Source: Ustulina deusta
Taxonomy: Eukaryota; Ascomycota; Sordariomycetes; Xylariales; Xylariaceae
Direction of reading: 5' to 3'
DNA: 64,000 nucleotides
Assembly: GCA_023159155.1 (NCBI GenBank)
Contig: JAJNNX010000017.1
Location: 496,001-560,000 of the forward strand
Shown here one piece after another: positions 14,820 through 27,986 of this stretch (within the stretch, counting starts at the first letter, position 1; every line of letters begins with the position of its first letter). A program made the position numbers and the translations under genes. The notes beneath the pieces were generated by a model. The model saw only the letters and a list, made by a program, of their open reading frames with translations, was not told where the DNA came from and searched no databases.

Positions 14820-14937
14820 TTTTACTTATTTAGCTTTACAAGCTTTGCTTTAAACCAAAGTAGTAATAGAATAGCGGACCTAGCAGTCAGTAGTGCTATA
14901 ATATAATATTATATACTATTAAATATACTAGTTAAAA
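14820..14937. repeat. Direct repeat, right copy (partner 13,022-13,137)
   Basis: Begins ATTTAGCTTTACAAGC and ends TATACTAGTTAAAAA. It retains more G and C than the left copy (for example GCGGACCTAGCAGTCAGTAG), so it is the less mutated of the two. Confidence 0.7.
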
Positions 14938-16446
14938 ATAAAAAGCTATAATAAATATTCTAAATTTTATATTTAACTATAAAAGTTGTTTAGCTAAAAT
15001 TAGCCTAGCTATAAATATTTATTAAAGCTTTAACACGTTTAAAACTTTCTGTTTTATTATTTATTAATTTTATTTATTTCTAAAAATAATTATTGCTTAG
15101 TACTATTAATACAAAACTAATATTATTATTAAATGTTTTTTAATATTTAATAATATATATTTTACTAAAAACAAAATAAATAAACTTAATTATAAAATTA
15201 TTAATAACTAATAGTTTATTAGCTAAGCCTTAATATATTATAGTTAGGTTTAATATATATAAATAAAGCAGATCTAATTAATACTATTAATTTTATTAAT
15301 ACTATTTTTACAAACCGGGCTATTATTATTATTTTTTATTTTAATATAAGCTAAAATGCTTTATATTAAAGCTAGGCTTTTATTTTTAGTTTTTTTAATA
15401 TAAAGTTTTAAAATAGCTTTATTAAGTTCTATTTTAATAAATAATTTTATAATAGCTAGTTTTTTGCTTTATAACTATAGCTATACTTTGATTTTATTTT
15501 GCTATATAGTTAGGTTTAGATTTCTTTTACTACTTAACTAAAAAGTAAACTTAGACTTTCAAATAGTTTGATTTTTTATTTAGCTTTATTTATATAGTAC
15601 AAAAATAATACTATATATTTTTTACCAAGTTTAAAACTAGGCGCTTATATCTATTTGCTAAATTATTTTTATACTTAAAAGTATAAAATTAGTTAGCTCC
15701 GCAAAATAATCAATAAATACTATTTTTTTAAATCTAATTATATTAACGCTTTTTAAACTAAAAAAAAAAAAATATTTATATCAGAATATAAATATTCTAA
15801 TTTAATATTTTTTAATAATAATTATATTATAAGTTCAGTAGTTCAAAATAATTAAATAATTAAAATAGTTCAAAAGTAATAAATATTTTTTTTTTAATAT
15901 TTTTAACTAGCTAAAAAAAATATTTATATTTCTACAAAACATCTAGTTAGCTAATATTAATATTTTATTATATTATAACAAGCAATACTTATTAAACAGC
16001 AATTTATTAAGCAATAATTATTAAGCAATAATATTAAGCAATAATTATTAAATAATAATTAAATAATATTTTATTATAAATATTAATAAATATTAATTTT
16101 TAAACTTAAACATAACAATCCAAATAAATAGTATATTTATACTACTCTAACTTCCTACTAATACCTATACTTTTTTTATTTCAATTTTATAATCTTTTTA
16201 TTATAATATAATAATTATTATTTTAACTAATATATTAATCAAATATATAAAAACTAAAAAAAACAAATAGTACTAAACTTTTACTATACTAGAGCTATAA
16301 AATAAAAAAACTAAAGCTATTGATAGATTAAAAAACTATTAAATTAAATAAGATTAATAATCTAACTAATAAAATAAAAAGTACTACTATATATTAATTC
16401 TTTTTATATTATATAAAAGTACTTTTAAGCGTTTATTAAATAATAT

Positions 16447-16697
16447 TGTTGTAATAATAGTGTTGACTACGCACGAGGCTACTGCCGACTGCGTACAAGA
16501 CTATTCGTACAACACTAGCAATTGGCTGTTAGTCCAATTGCGTAGGCGGTGTATATATATAGAATTCCCTTACTATATAAGAATCCTCCAGTACGAAAGT
16601 TTACTTTCGTACGGATAGTTAGAGAAATAGATCGATATATATAGCTATTTATCTTACTTTTTGTTACATATAATATTGTACCCCTGGCTACCTAATA
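16447..16697 (+). repeat. Copia 5' LTR, copy in duplication unit 1
   Basis: Starts TGTTGTAATAATAG, is preceded by AATAT, and ends near GGCTACCTAATA. It matches the LTRs at 27,734-27,986 and 34,768-35,020. About 170 bp of the element's leader follow (to 16,866) before the duplication junction cuts the element off. This is therefore a truncated copia 5' end, not an independent insertion. Confidence 0.88.
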
Positions 16698-16869
16698 CTG
16701 ATTAGTATTCTTAGCTAAAAATATAGATTGGCAAGAGTAAAAACGGAATCTTAACCTGGTTGTACGGACTGCATATTTTGTATTATATATGGTTTTTTAG
16801 TAGTAGGCCAATAGAAAAAAAAAATTAAATTACTTATTTGTACTTTGGTTTAGTTTTTATATAAAAAAT

Positions 16870-19800
16870 TAGCTATAGATAACTAATAAAACTATACTGA
16901 TTTTTTTTTAAATAAAAATCAAAAATTAGAGCCTAGTAATAGTTTAATATTTAGTTATTAAAATAATAATAGTATTTTATAACTTAAAAGTGCTAACTAA
17001 TTTTTATTATAACAAAATATTTAGCTTAAAGCAAAACTTAAAAAAATAAGTAAATAGCTAAAAAAATAAAAGTAAACTGTTTTTAAATCAAAGGGATTTT
17101 AATTTATAAGTATATATAAATCGATATTAAAACAAAAACTTAAAAAATATAAGTATTAAAAAAAAACTAAAGATTTAGAAAATTTTAAATTTTTAACTTT
17201 TTAGATTTTTTTTATATTTTTTATTTAGAATGCAAAAGTTAGTACTAAAAATAATATAACTTTTTTAATTTTAGCTTATTATTTATTTTTTTATTTTTAT
17301 TATTATTATTTAATAAGTTAGATCTAGGTAGTTCTAACTATTAATTATTTTATTATTATAAATATTATAATAATAATAAAAAGTTAAACGTTAATTTTAG
17401 TTGTTTTTTAAAATTTAAATATTTTTTGCTTATTATATAGTTTATTTATAACTAGTAAATTAAATAAATTAAAAAACTAAAATTTATATTTAAAAATTTG
17501 TAAAAAAAGTTCTAATAGGCCTAGACTTGAATTATTTATATAGTCAGTAAAATAAACCAAGATTATAAAAATTAATATTAAGTTTTTTTTAAAAAAAAAA
17601 GCATACTAGAATTGTTTTTTTATAAATCTAATTAAAAAATTTTTATTAATTAAACTAAAACTTTAATTTGCTAATTAATTTTTTTTGCTATAAGTATTAG
17701 CTAGTAGTTAAAAAAAGCTTAATAATAGGCTAATTAAAACCTTAGAATATTTAATTAATATTTGTTCTAAATCAAAATTTAAAAAAAATACAAAGTAATA
17801 ATAAAAAAAGCTATGTTATACTACTAAAAACTAACCGATCTATTCTAACAAAAAATTATAAATTTTAATAATTTATTATTTTAAAAAAAATTAGTAATAG
17901 TAAATATAATATAACATTATTAAGAACTAATAACTTTAGCCCTTAAAACTATAAAGCTTTAATAAAAACTTTTATATTTAAATATTAATTAAACTAATAT
18001 TAATAAACTTTAAAATTAGCAATAATACTAAAGCTTTTTTAAATAGAAATATTTTAATAATAAAGATTATTTTTATTAAAACTAAAAATATTATAATATA
18101 GTTTAGAGCTAAAATAATTATTAGTACTATAACTAGCTAAAACAACTTTATTTAAATTAGCGATTCTTTAATAATTATATACTTAAAAAGTTATTACTTT
18201 TTAAATATTTTAGCTAATATATTTTTAATATATTTTAAAAATAGCTATAAAATAATTCTAATAATTGCCCGAAATAAAGTAGTAATATTTAGGACTTTTT
18301 TTGTTTTAATTATAAAAAGATAAATTATATTAGTTATAATTATAAAAAATCCGACCAGTAATACTTACTAAAAAATCAAAAATATTAGATTTAAAAAACT
18401 TAATTAAATTAAAATAAAAAACTTTAATACGTTCTATTATTTATAAAAAAATAACTATTATTTGGACTAAGATTATTTATATAATTTTTTAGTATATTTT
18501 AATAAATATTTAAGTAATAATTAAAAAAACAAACAGTAGTTTTAATTTTAGCTATAAAGCTTAAGCTAAAACTATAGCTTTTTATATTTATTTTATATTA
18601 ATTTTATATTTTATATAATATTTATTTTATTAGCTTAAAAAAACCTTTATTAAAAATATTTATTAATTTAGATTTTTGTACTAATATAATTATATTAGTT
18701 ATATTTTTGCTTTATATAACAAACTAAAAAAAGCTCTATTTTATATTTATGCTTTATAATATATTACTAAAAGTGGATTTTTTTAGTTATAGCGCTTATT
18801 AGGTTATTTATAACTTATTAATAGTTATAAAATAACTTAAAAATTTTAGTATGTTTATATTGCTATTAATTAAGATAATTGGTTAAAAAAGAATTTAGTA
18901 CTTTTTTTTAAACTATATTAAAGAACTAAAAAATTATACTTGATTTGAGTTCGAATCGTTAGTTTTATAGCTTAAGGCTTAAATATTTTAAGTTAGTTAT
19001 AGCTTATTAATTTGTTAGGGCTTATAAAAATAAGAAATATTGCTAAACTATTATATATTTTTTTGAACTTTTTTAGTTAGAAGAATTAAAAACTAAAAGG
19101 AATTATACCGGTTTTAAAAGTGTTTTGCTAGAATTTTATAACTTAGCTAATTTCTTTAATATTAATAAAGCTAGTATTTTTTTATATTTTAAATAAAGAA
19201 ACTTAGCAATTAATCTATAGGATAACGCTATAATATTTTATTATTTTATTTATTTATTAGCTTAGGACAAACTTAAAAAACTTTAAAATAGCTTATAGAA
19301 ATAATAGCTAACAAAAAATATAAAAATCTAAAAGTTTAGCTAGGGTTTTTATTTTGTTTGTTTTTAAGAAAAAATAAAAGTTTAAAATTATGTATAGATT
19401 ATAAAAAATTTAACTATGTTATATAAAAGAATTGCTATATTTTTTTTTTTTTTTTAGAATTAATAAATAGATTTGTATATATTAAAATATTTATTAAAAT
19501 TAATTTTAAAAAACGTTTATTATTATATCCGAATTAAAAAAAGAAATAAATAAAAAATAGCTTTTATATATATTATAGCTATTATAAATTTTTAGTTATA
19601 TTTATAGGTTTATATAATACTTTTGCTACTTTTTAGAACTATATATATAAAGTACTTAATAATATTTTAAATATATTTTGTATTATATATTTAAATAATA
19701 TTTTTATATTTTTTATAAATAAAAATCTTATATAAAATATGTCCGAGAAATTATTAAAAAACTTTAAAATATTAAGTTATATACTAAGCTTTTAAAATAT

Positions 19801-22527
19801 TAGTTTTATTAAAAAAAACTTAAATTTTTTAAATATATTATATTTAGTTAAAATATTAAAATAAATTTTAGTTGTATTAATATAATTAAATAGTAGTTAT
19901 TTTTTAGTTTTTGTTATAAGTTATAATAGTTTTTAAAGTTTTGTAATTTTTATTGGCGCTTTATTAAAAAGTATTTCTAGGTTGCTGCTTTTTTGATTTA
20001 GTATTTAAAAAAAGGCATAACTAGGATAAAAAAAAATTAAATTTTTTAGATTGTTTTATAATAAAAGCTTTTAAAAAGCTTTAGGACTTATTTAGGAAGG
20101 CTATTTTTTTTATATATTTTAATTTTAAAAAGCAAATATTAATAAAAACTGATTTTTTTAAAGTAGTGCTAGTAAAGAACTTTTTTTAAAAAGATAGTTA
20201 GAATAAATAGTGTTTTGTTACGTTTTATTTTTGTAAGTTTACTAATATAAAATTAAATTATAGGACTTTAAATTAAAAAATACTTATAATTATAAAATGT
20301 TTTAAGTATTAGTAGTATTATTTTTAAAGAAATAAATTATTAGTTAAAGTATTAATTAATTATAGTAATTTTTAAGCGTTTATAAAAACTCCGAAGTTAA
20401 ATAGAAGGCAAGCTTATTAGTATATATATTTAGTTTTTTTTGATTTTATTATTAAATATAAGCAAAGCAAGTAAAATAGGGCTGATTTTTTATTGTGCTA
20501 ATTTAATTATATAAATAATTTGTTCTAAAATATTAATTTTTTTTTAATATTAAAAAGAAAGATTGTAGTAGTATAGACTAAGATTTCTAATAAGTATTTA
20601 AAGGTATTAGTAAGCAAAGTGTGTGCTGCCCGACTTTTTAAAAAAAGGATTATTTTTATATAAGTAGTTATATATATATAAGCATAAATAGCTGTAAGTA
20701 ATAAGAACTTTTAAAATTTAGATATATTATAAAGTTTATAAAATATAATCTAGAATATTTAATAAAAAAACTTTAAATATAGGTTAATTAAAAAATATAT
20801 TAATATTAAAAAGTTTATAGATTTTTAATAAATAATTAAAAGATTTTTTTTATATTATAAAAATAAAGTTTATATTTTTTTTAAAAAATCTATTTATTTT
20901 TAGTTTATTAAATTATATTATAATAACTTATTAGTAAAGCACTTTAAATAAAAACATATATTTAAACTATTATAGTATAAGTTTTTTTAGTTAAAAATAA
21001 AAATAAATATTAATAATTATATAAATAATTATATAATATGCTTTAAATTAAAAGCAAAACATTACTAAAAATATAGCAAACTTAATGCTTTATTTATATT
21101 TTTAGTTTTATATAAGAACTATTTATAGATTTTATAATTAGACTATTTTTAATTTTTTATAAAAACTATTAAGTTAATTATATTTTAGTAATTATTAATA
21201 GATTTATTAAATTAATATATTTATTTTTTATTAATATTAAAATAATTTTAATATAGTTTACTACTTTATTTTATTAAAAAATTAAATATATTTATAAAAA
21301 TTTTATAAATATTATATTAGATTGTAGCTCTTTTTTTATTAGTTATTTCTAGTTAAACTTATGCTATTATTTTAAAATTAAAAAAAAATATTTAGGTATA
21401 TTTTATTTTAGAACTAATAAGCAAACAAAGCATATAAATTAAATAATTAAAAACTACTTTAAATACTTTATTAATAATAAACAAACTAATTAGTTATAAC
21501 TATTCTTTTAAGCATATTTTATAATTAATTTAGCTATTAATAGTATAACTAGCAAGTTATTTTTTAAAGCTTTATATAGTTATATATTAAAGTTTAAACT
21601 ATTTGTTAAGGATAATTTTACTTTAAAGGGGGTACTAGCAATACAAAAATAATTACAAAAACTATAAATTATTAAAAATAACTTAAAAAATTAGTAACAA
21701 ATTATAGTTAAAAAGTATTAAAAATATTATAATATTAAATATAAACTTATAACTTATAAAGTTAGAAATATAATAATATTATTTATAAAAAACTTAAATT
21801 TTAAATATTTTAAACTTATATTTAAATTTATTAGTTTATTTTAGATCTTTAGCTATATTAAATCGTAGGCGTATTACTTTGCATTTTTAATATAATATGC
21901 CTACTTTTATAATATTTTTTTTATTCAACTACTTGAACTTTAGAAAGCTAATACTATATATAATTTATTTATGCTAGACTTTATAAATAACTTAAATAAA
22001 TAAAAAGTTAAAGATATAATAGCAAAACAGATATATAATTATAAGTTATATTATAAAGTTAAATAAAAAGGCTAGCTAATTAAATATAACTAATAAGTAT
22101 TAGCTACTAATATTATAATATTTAAAGCAATACGAACTTTTAAATAATAGCAAAGTTATTAAAAAAAAAAAAACTTTTAATTTAACAATTTATGCTTAAA
22201 TTAGTTATAAAAAAAATTAATTAATTTTATTTTTATTTAAAAATATTCTGCTTTATTATTTAAAAACTTATTACTTTTATAATTATATTAGTTTAAAACT
22301 TTAGCAAATTAATAAAAATAAACTTATAAATATTTATATAGTTAGAATTAAACTAATTATTTTAGATATTTGATTTATACTTTATTATTAAGCTATATAT
22401 AAACTATTTCTAAAATTAGATCTTATTAAAATAAGTAATATTTATATTAGCTATATTAGCCAATTTAATAGTTTAAATAATTTAATTAGTAGTGCTTACT
22501 ACTGTTTTTTATATTTTTAATATAAAA
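16870..22527 (+). mobile_element. Ty3/gypsy-type retrotransposon relic, copy C
   Basis: Near-identical twin of copy B inside the second duplication unit. Its reverse transcriptase relic is at about 19,340-19,980 and its integrase relic at about 21,290-21,460, + strand, with the same stops as copy B. It arose by duplication of copy B, not by a new insertion, because its flanks are duplicated too. Confidence 0.82.
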
Positions 22528-23694
22528 TAATAAATAGCTAATATTTATAGTATATAATTATAATTTTTAAATTAAAAACATAGAATATTTTTATAGAAAT
22601 ATGTTTAGTATTAAGTTAGCGTTTAATTATATTAGATAACTTTATAAACTAAAGGTAAATAAAAGTATTTATAATATTAAAAGGGATATATATTACTACT
22701 TGGAGTAGTACGTTTTTTTGCTGCATTATTATTTGGGTATATGCGGTACAGGTATTTTAAATTTATATAAACAATTAATAAATATATTATAAGATAGAAA
22801 TAGAACTACTTATTTTTGAATTGTTTAAAGTATTAGTAATTTTAAACTAGAAGTGATAGGTTGCTATAAAGCAGTAGAATATTTTTAATAAATAAAATTA
22901 AATATTAATAAGTTATTAATAAAATTTTAGAAGCGCTTGCTAGGCATTTAAGCTTGTTTTATTTATAACTTTATAGCTATTTTTGTTTAATTTAGGGTTA
23001 AAAAACTAGCAGAACTAGTTTAATAATTTATTTATATAAATTATATTAAAAAATATTAAACTTAAGACTTAATTATATAATATATTTAAATTAATAAAAA
23101 TACTAATATAAAATAAATATAATTATATTTATTAGCTTGTATGTTTTTTTGCTTTTTTAATATTTATTATAAAAGGAGGCTCTTGCTTTTTTTATTATAT
23201 AAACAACCTAGATAGGCCGGCCGAGATTGGGCTAAGCTTTGTTATAAATACTACTAAAATAGCGTTAATACGTATATGCTCTACAGATTAGATTTTTAGT
23301 AACTTTATGCTTATATATTTTATTTTTAGCGTATATACTTTATTTATGTATATAACGCTTGCGGTTATAGCAATTATAACTATTAATTATTTTTTAATAA
23401 GCTTTATACTAAAAGTAATAGTTGTAGCAAATAATAAAAGGCTTATTATCTGAAAAAAAAGCAATAAAGTTGGCGTTAAATATAGTAATACTAGCGTAAA
23501 AAAAAAAAAAAAAAAAAAGTAAAAAGAGTACAAAAAAGGTAAAAAATAATAGCGGCGATGTGCGTAAGTAGCTAAAACTAACAGATAATAATAATAGCAG
23601 CAGCTAAAAAAGAAAAAAAAAAAAAAGAAAAAAAAGGGACTAAGCTGGAATATTTATATAAAACTAGATTAGCTTTATAGGCAATTTATATATG

Positions 23695-24253
23695 GCCCAT
23701 ATTTAAATTACTAGCATTAAAATTCACTATGTACTCAAGTATACAACATATATATACATACTACACTATATATATACCAAAACTCTTAATTAATAATACT
23801 ACATATATACTAAGGTACTTATGTTAGCAATAATAATAATAATACTATATATTACTAATATAACATAAGTACTTATGTACTTACACCTATAAATATCTAA
23901 TTAATTGTACTGCACTAATCGTATATATATTATTTTAATTCTGCATAAACCCCGTACTTAAATTACCTCTTATTTATGCATATATATACTACCCACCTAT
24001 ACTATATACTTTGCATCTTGCATACTTATATATATTAGGTTAGGGATAACCTAACTAAAGAAGAGAGGATAGTTGTTATGCCTGGCATACTGGGACCGGT
24101 CCATACTTACTATATATATATACTATGTCCGCACCTACTTCGATAGAGAATTTTCTTTCTACAAGCTTTAGTCTTGTAAGCTAACCTTACCGAATATATA
24201 ACTTATTCTTCTATATATTGTACCTGACTTCGTGAACTTCCCATTTATGACAT
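23695..24253. other. RIP-spared island, duplicate of 12,430-12,990
   Basis: Essentially identical to the island in duplication unit 1. CA and TG dinucleotides are kept in both copies, so neither copy has been through RIP since the duplication arose. Confidence 0.5.
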
Positions 24254-24632
24254 TAATACTTTTTAATATTAGAATTTATTTTATATTATTTTTATTTATT
24301 TAGTTTTATAAGCTTTACTTTAAGCTAAAGTAATAAAATAGCAGACCTAATAGTTAGTAGTGCTATAGTATAGCATTATATGCTGTTAGGTATACTAGTT
24401 AAAAAACAAAATATTATTAAATAATTTATATATTTATTTAAAAGCTTTATTAAACGTTTATATTTATTTAACCTTTTTATTAATTTTTATTTTAATTAGT
24501 TAATAATAGCTTTGCTTTTTATTTTTTATTTATTAAACTATTGTTTTTTTAACTATTATTTTTATAGTTATAATTAAAATCTATGCTTAACTTAGTTTTA
24601 TTTTTTTTATTTTTATTTTTTTTGCTATACTT

Positions 24633-25016
24633 AAAGTTTAAAGCAACTTAAATATTATATTTAAAGTTTAAAATAACTTAAATATTATTTTTAAAATCTA
24701 GAACAACTTAAATATTATTTTTAAAGTCTAAAATAACTTAAATATTATTTTTAAAATCTAGAACAGTTTCTATATTATTCTTAGAATTTAAAGCAGTTTA
24801 TATATTATTTTTAAAGTTTAAAGCAGTTTATATATTATTTTTAAAATTTAAAAAAGTTTATATATTATATTTAAAGTTTAAAACAGCTTAAATATTATTC
24901 TTAAAGTTTAGGGCAGTTTTTATATTATTTTTAAAATCTAGAACAGTTTAAATATTATTTTCAAAGTTTAAAATAGTTTTTATATTATTCTTAGACTTTA
25001 AAAAAACTTAAATAGT
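24633..25016. repeat. 30-bp minisatellite, duplicate
   Basis: Same unit pattern, order and copy number as 13,367-13,749, so the array was copied as part of the large duplication and has not expanded since. Confidence 0.85.
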
Positions 25017-27733
25017 TTTAATAAACTATAATATATTTTAAATTTTAATAATAATATTTTTATTAATATAATACTTTATTTTAAATGCTAGTTTATAAAT
25101 AAAGCTCTAATTTAATAAACTGCTAAGTTTATTTATAAGTTTAATACAAACTATAAAAATATTAATTATTTAAAATATTTTATAAGTATTAATAATATAA
25201 ATTATTATTTTATTAATAAAGAACTAGAAATAAAAATCTATTTAGTTTTTTTATAAAATAATTTAAATATTTTCTAAAAAATTATTAAAACTAAAAATAA
25301 TTACTTAGATTTTACTAAGCTATTTTAAATTAGCAAATATAAATATAATATTTAAAAAACTTTTGCTATATATTTCTAGTTTGTACTGTTTAAAAAGCAT
25401 ACTATTACTTTTGTTATTCTATTTTTTAAGCAGTATAGTAGCAAAGCTTAAAAGTAGCAAAAAATAAGAATAACTATAATATTAAATAAAAAAATAACAG
25501 CTAAAAAAATAATAGCTAAAAAAATAATAACTAAAAAAATAATAGCTAAAAAGATAATAGTTAAAAAAATAATAGTTAAAAAAATAAAAATATAAAAATA
25601 TAAGATTACTAAAAATATTAATAAAAAAGTTGCTATAATTAGCAGCTATAATTGGTAGCTGCCTCTATGCTAATATTTTGTTATTTTTAATATATTAGTA
25701 TAAAAAGCTACTTTAAACTAGATATATTAAAATATATATATATATATATGTTTAAAACAAACGTTTACTATTAAAAAAAAGCTTTTTAAAAATTATTCAG
25801 CATTTTTTAATATATTATTATCTGGGTTAAAAAAAAGTAGCTAAAATAAATCATATATTTAAAACATTTGTAATAAATATAAAACATATAAAACAAGCTT
25901 AAAAAAACAAAAAAAAGCATAAAACACCATATTATATATATTTTATATAGTACTTATACTTACTTTATAAAATAAAAACTTTTAAAACAGGCTTTAAAAT
26001 ATATTTTTAGGGCTAAAATCTTTTCAAAAATAATAAATCAAGCTTATAATATAAATTTTTATATTTTAATATTTTAGCTAATATATTACTTTTACTTATT
26101 TAGCTTTACAAGCTTTGCTTTAAACCAAAGTAGTAATAGAATAGCGGACCTAGCAGTCAGTAGTGCTATAATATAATATTATATACTATTAAATATACTA
26201 GTTAAAAAATAAAAAGCTATAATAAATATTCTAAATTTTATATTTAACTATAAAAGTTGTTTAGCTAAAATTAGCCTAGCTATAAATATTTATTAAAGCT
26301 TTAACACGTTTAAAACTTTCTGTTTTATTATTTATTAATTTTATTTATTTCTAAAAATAATTATTGCTTAGTACTATTAATACAAAACTAATATTATTAT
26401 TAAATGTTTTTTAATATTTAATAATATATATTTTACTAAAAACAAAATAAATAAACTTAATTATAAAATTATTAATAACTAATAGTTTATTAGCTAAGCC
26501 TTAATATATTATAGTTAGGTTTAATATATATAAATAAAGCAGATCTAATTAATACTATTAATTTTATTAATACTATTTTTACAAACCGGGCTATTATTAT
26601 TATTTTTTATTTTAATATAAGCTAAAATGCTTTATATTAAAGCTAGGCTTTTATTTTTAGTTTTTTTAATATAAAGTTTTAAAATAGCTTTATTAAGTTC
26701 TATTTTAATAAATAATTTTATAATAGCTAGTTTTTTGCTTTATAACTATAGCTATACTTTGATTTTATTTTGCTATATAGTTAGGTTTAGATTTCTTTTT
26801 ACTACTTAACTAAAAAGTAAACTTAGACTTTCAAATAGTTTGATTTTTTTATTTAGCTTTATTTTATATAGTACAAAAATAATACTATATATTTTTTTAC
26901 CCAAGTTTAAAACTAGGCGCTTATATCTATTTGCTAAATTATTTTTATACTTAAAAGTATAAAATTAGTTTAGCTCCGCAAAATAATCAATTAAATACTA
27001 TTTTTTTAAATCTAATTATATTAACGCTTTTTAAACTAAAAAAAAAAAAATATTTATATCAGAATATAAATATTCTTAATTTAATATTTTTTAATAATAA
27101 TTATATTATAAGTTCAGTAGTTCAAAAATAATTAAATAATTAAATAGTTCAAAAGTAATAAATATTTTTTTTTTAATATTTTTAACTAGCTAAAAAAAAA
27201 TATTTATATTTCTACAAAACATCTAGTTAGCTAATATTAATATTTTATTATATTATAACAAGCAATACTTATTAAACAGCAATTATTAAGCAATAATTAT
27301 TAAGCAATAATTATTAAGCAATAATTATTAAATAATAATTAAATAATATTTTATTATAAATATTAATAAATATTAATTTTTTAAACTTAAACATAACAAT
27401 CCAAATAAATATTATATTTTATACTACTCTAAACTTCCTACTAATACCTATACTTTTTTTATTTCAAATTTTATAATCTTTTTATTATAATATAATAATT
27501 ATTATTTTAACTAATATATTAATCAAATATATAAAAACTAAAAAAAACAAATAGTACTAAACTTTTTACTACTACTAGAGCTATAAAATAAAAAAACTAA
27601 AGCTATTTATAGATTAAAAAACTATTAAATTAAATAAGATTAATAATCTAACTAAATAAAATAAAAAGTACTACTATATATTAATTCTTTTTATATTATA
27701 TAAAAGTACTTTTAAGCGTTTATTAAATAATAT

Positions 27734-27986
27734 TGTTGTAATAATAGTGTTGACTACGCACGAGGCTACTGCCGACTGCGTACAAGACTATTCGTACAAC
27801 ACTAGCAATTGGCTGTTAGTCCAATTGCGTAGGCGGTGTATATATATAGAATTCCCTTACTATATAAGAATCCTCCGTACGAAAGTTTTACTTTCGTACG
27901 GATAGTTAGAGAAATAGATCGATATATATAGCTATTTATCTTACTTTTTTGTTACATATAATATTGTACCCCCTGGCTACCTAATA
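27734..27986 (+). repeat. Copia 5' LTR
   Basis: Starts TGTTGTAATAATAG after AATAT. It contains the inverted motif CGTACGAAAG / CTTTCGTACG (about 27,877-27,900). It is far less AT-rich than the element's interior. It differs from the 3' LTR mainly by G/A and C/T changes (for example GACTACGCACGAGG against GATTGCGCACGAAG). Confidence 0.88.

Larger units (their letters stand above)
11264..16446. other. Composite AT-rich segment between gypsy copy B and the copia LTR
   Basis: No gene is readable here. The stretch holds a segment with scattered G and C at 11,400-12,400, poly-A tracts near 12,235 and 12,345, a RIP-spared island (12,430-12,990), a pair of direct repeats about 1.8 kb apart, a 30-bp minisatellite, a 15-bp tandem repeat, and a degraded tail of A and T (14,940-16,440). 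A lysine-rich tail near 12,230-12,370 could be the end of a degraded transposase, but I cannot name a family. The same segment recurs at 22,528-27,733. Confidence 0.6.
5616..16866. repeat. Tandem duplication unit 1 (about 11.25 kb)
   Basis: This segment is repeated head to tail at 16,867-28,157. Both start with AATTAGCTATAGATAAC and both end in TTTAGTTTTTATATAAAA. The unit contains gypsy copy B, a 5.2-kb composite segment and the first 420 bp of a copia element. The left flank (AACAAAATTAGC), the junction (ATATAAAAAATTAGC) and the right end (ATATAAAAGTG) can be compared directly: the join falls in a short A tract, so microhomology is at most a few bases. The two units share all RIP-type mutations I compared. 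Confidence 0.93.
22528..27733. other. Second copy of the composite AT-rich segment
   Basis: Repeats 11,264-16,446 with the same contents: RIP-spared island (23,695-24,253), direct repeats (24,291-24,406 and 26,095-26,208), 30-bp minisatellite (24,633-25,016) and 15-bp array (25,487-25,590). No gene is visible. Confidence 0.75.
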
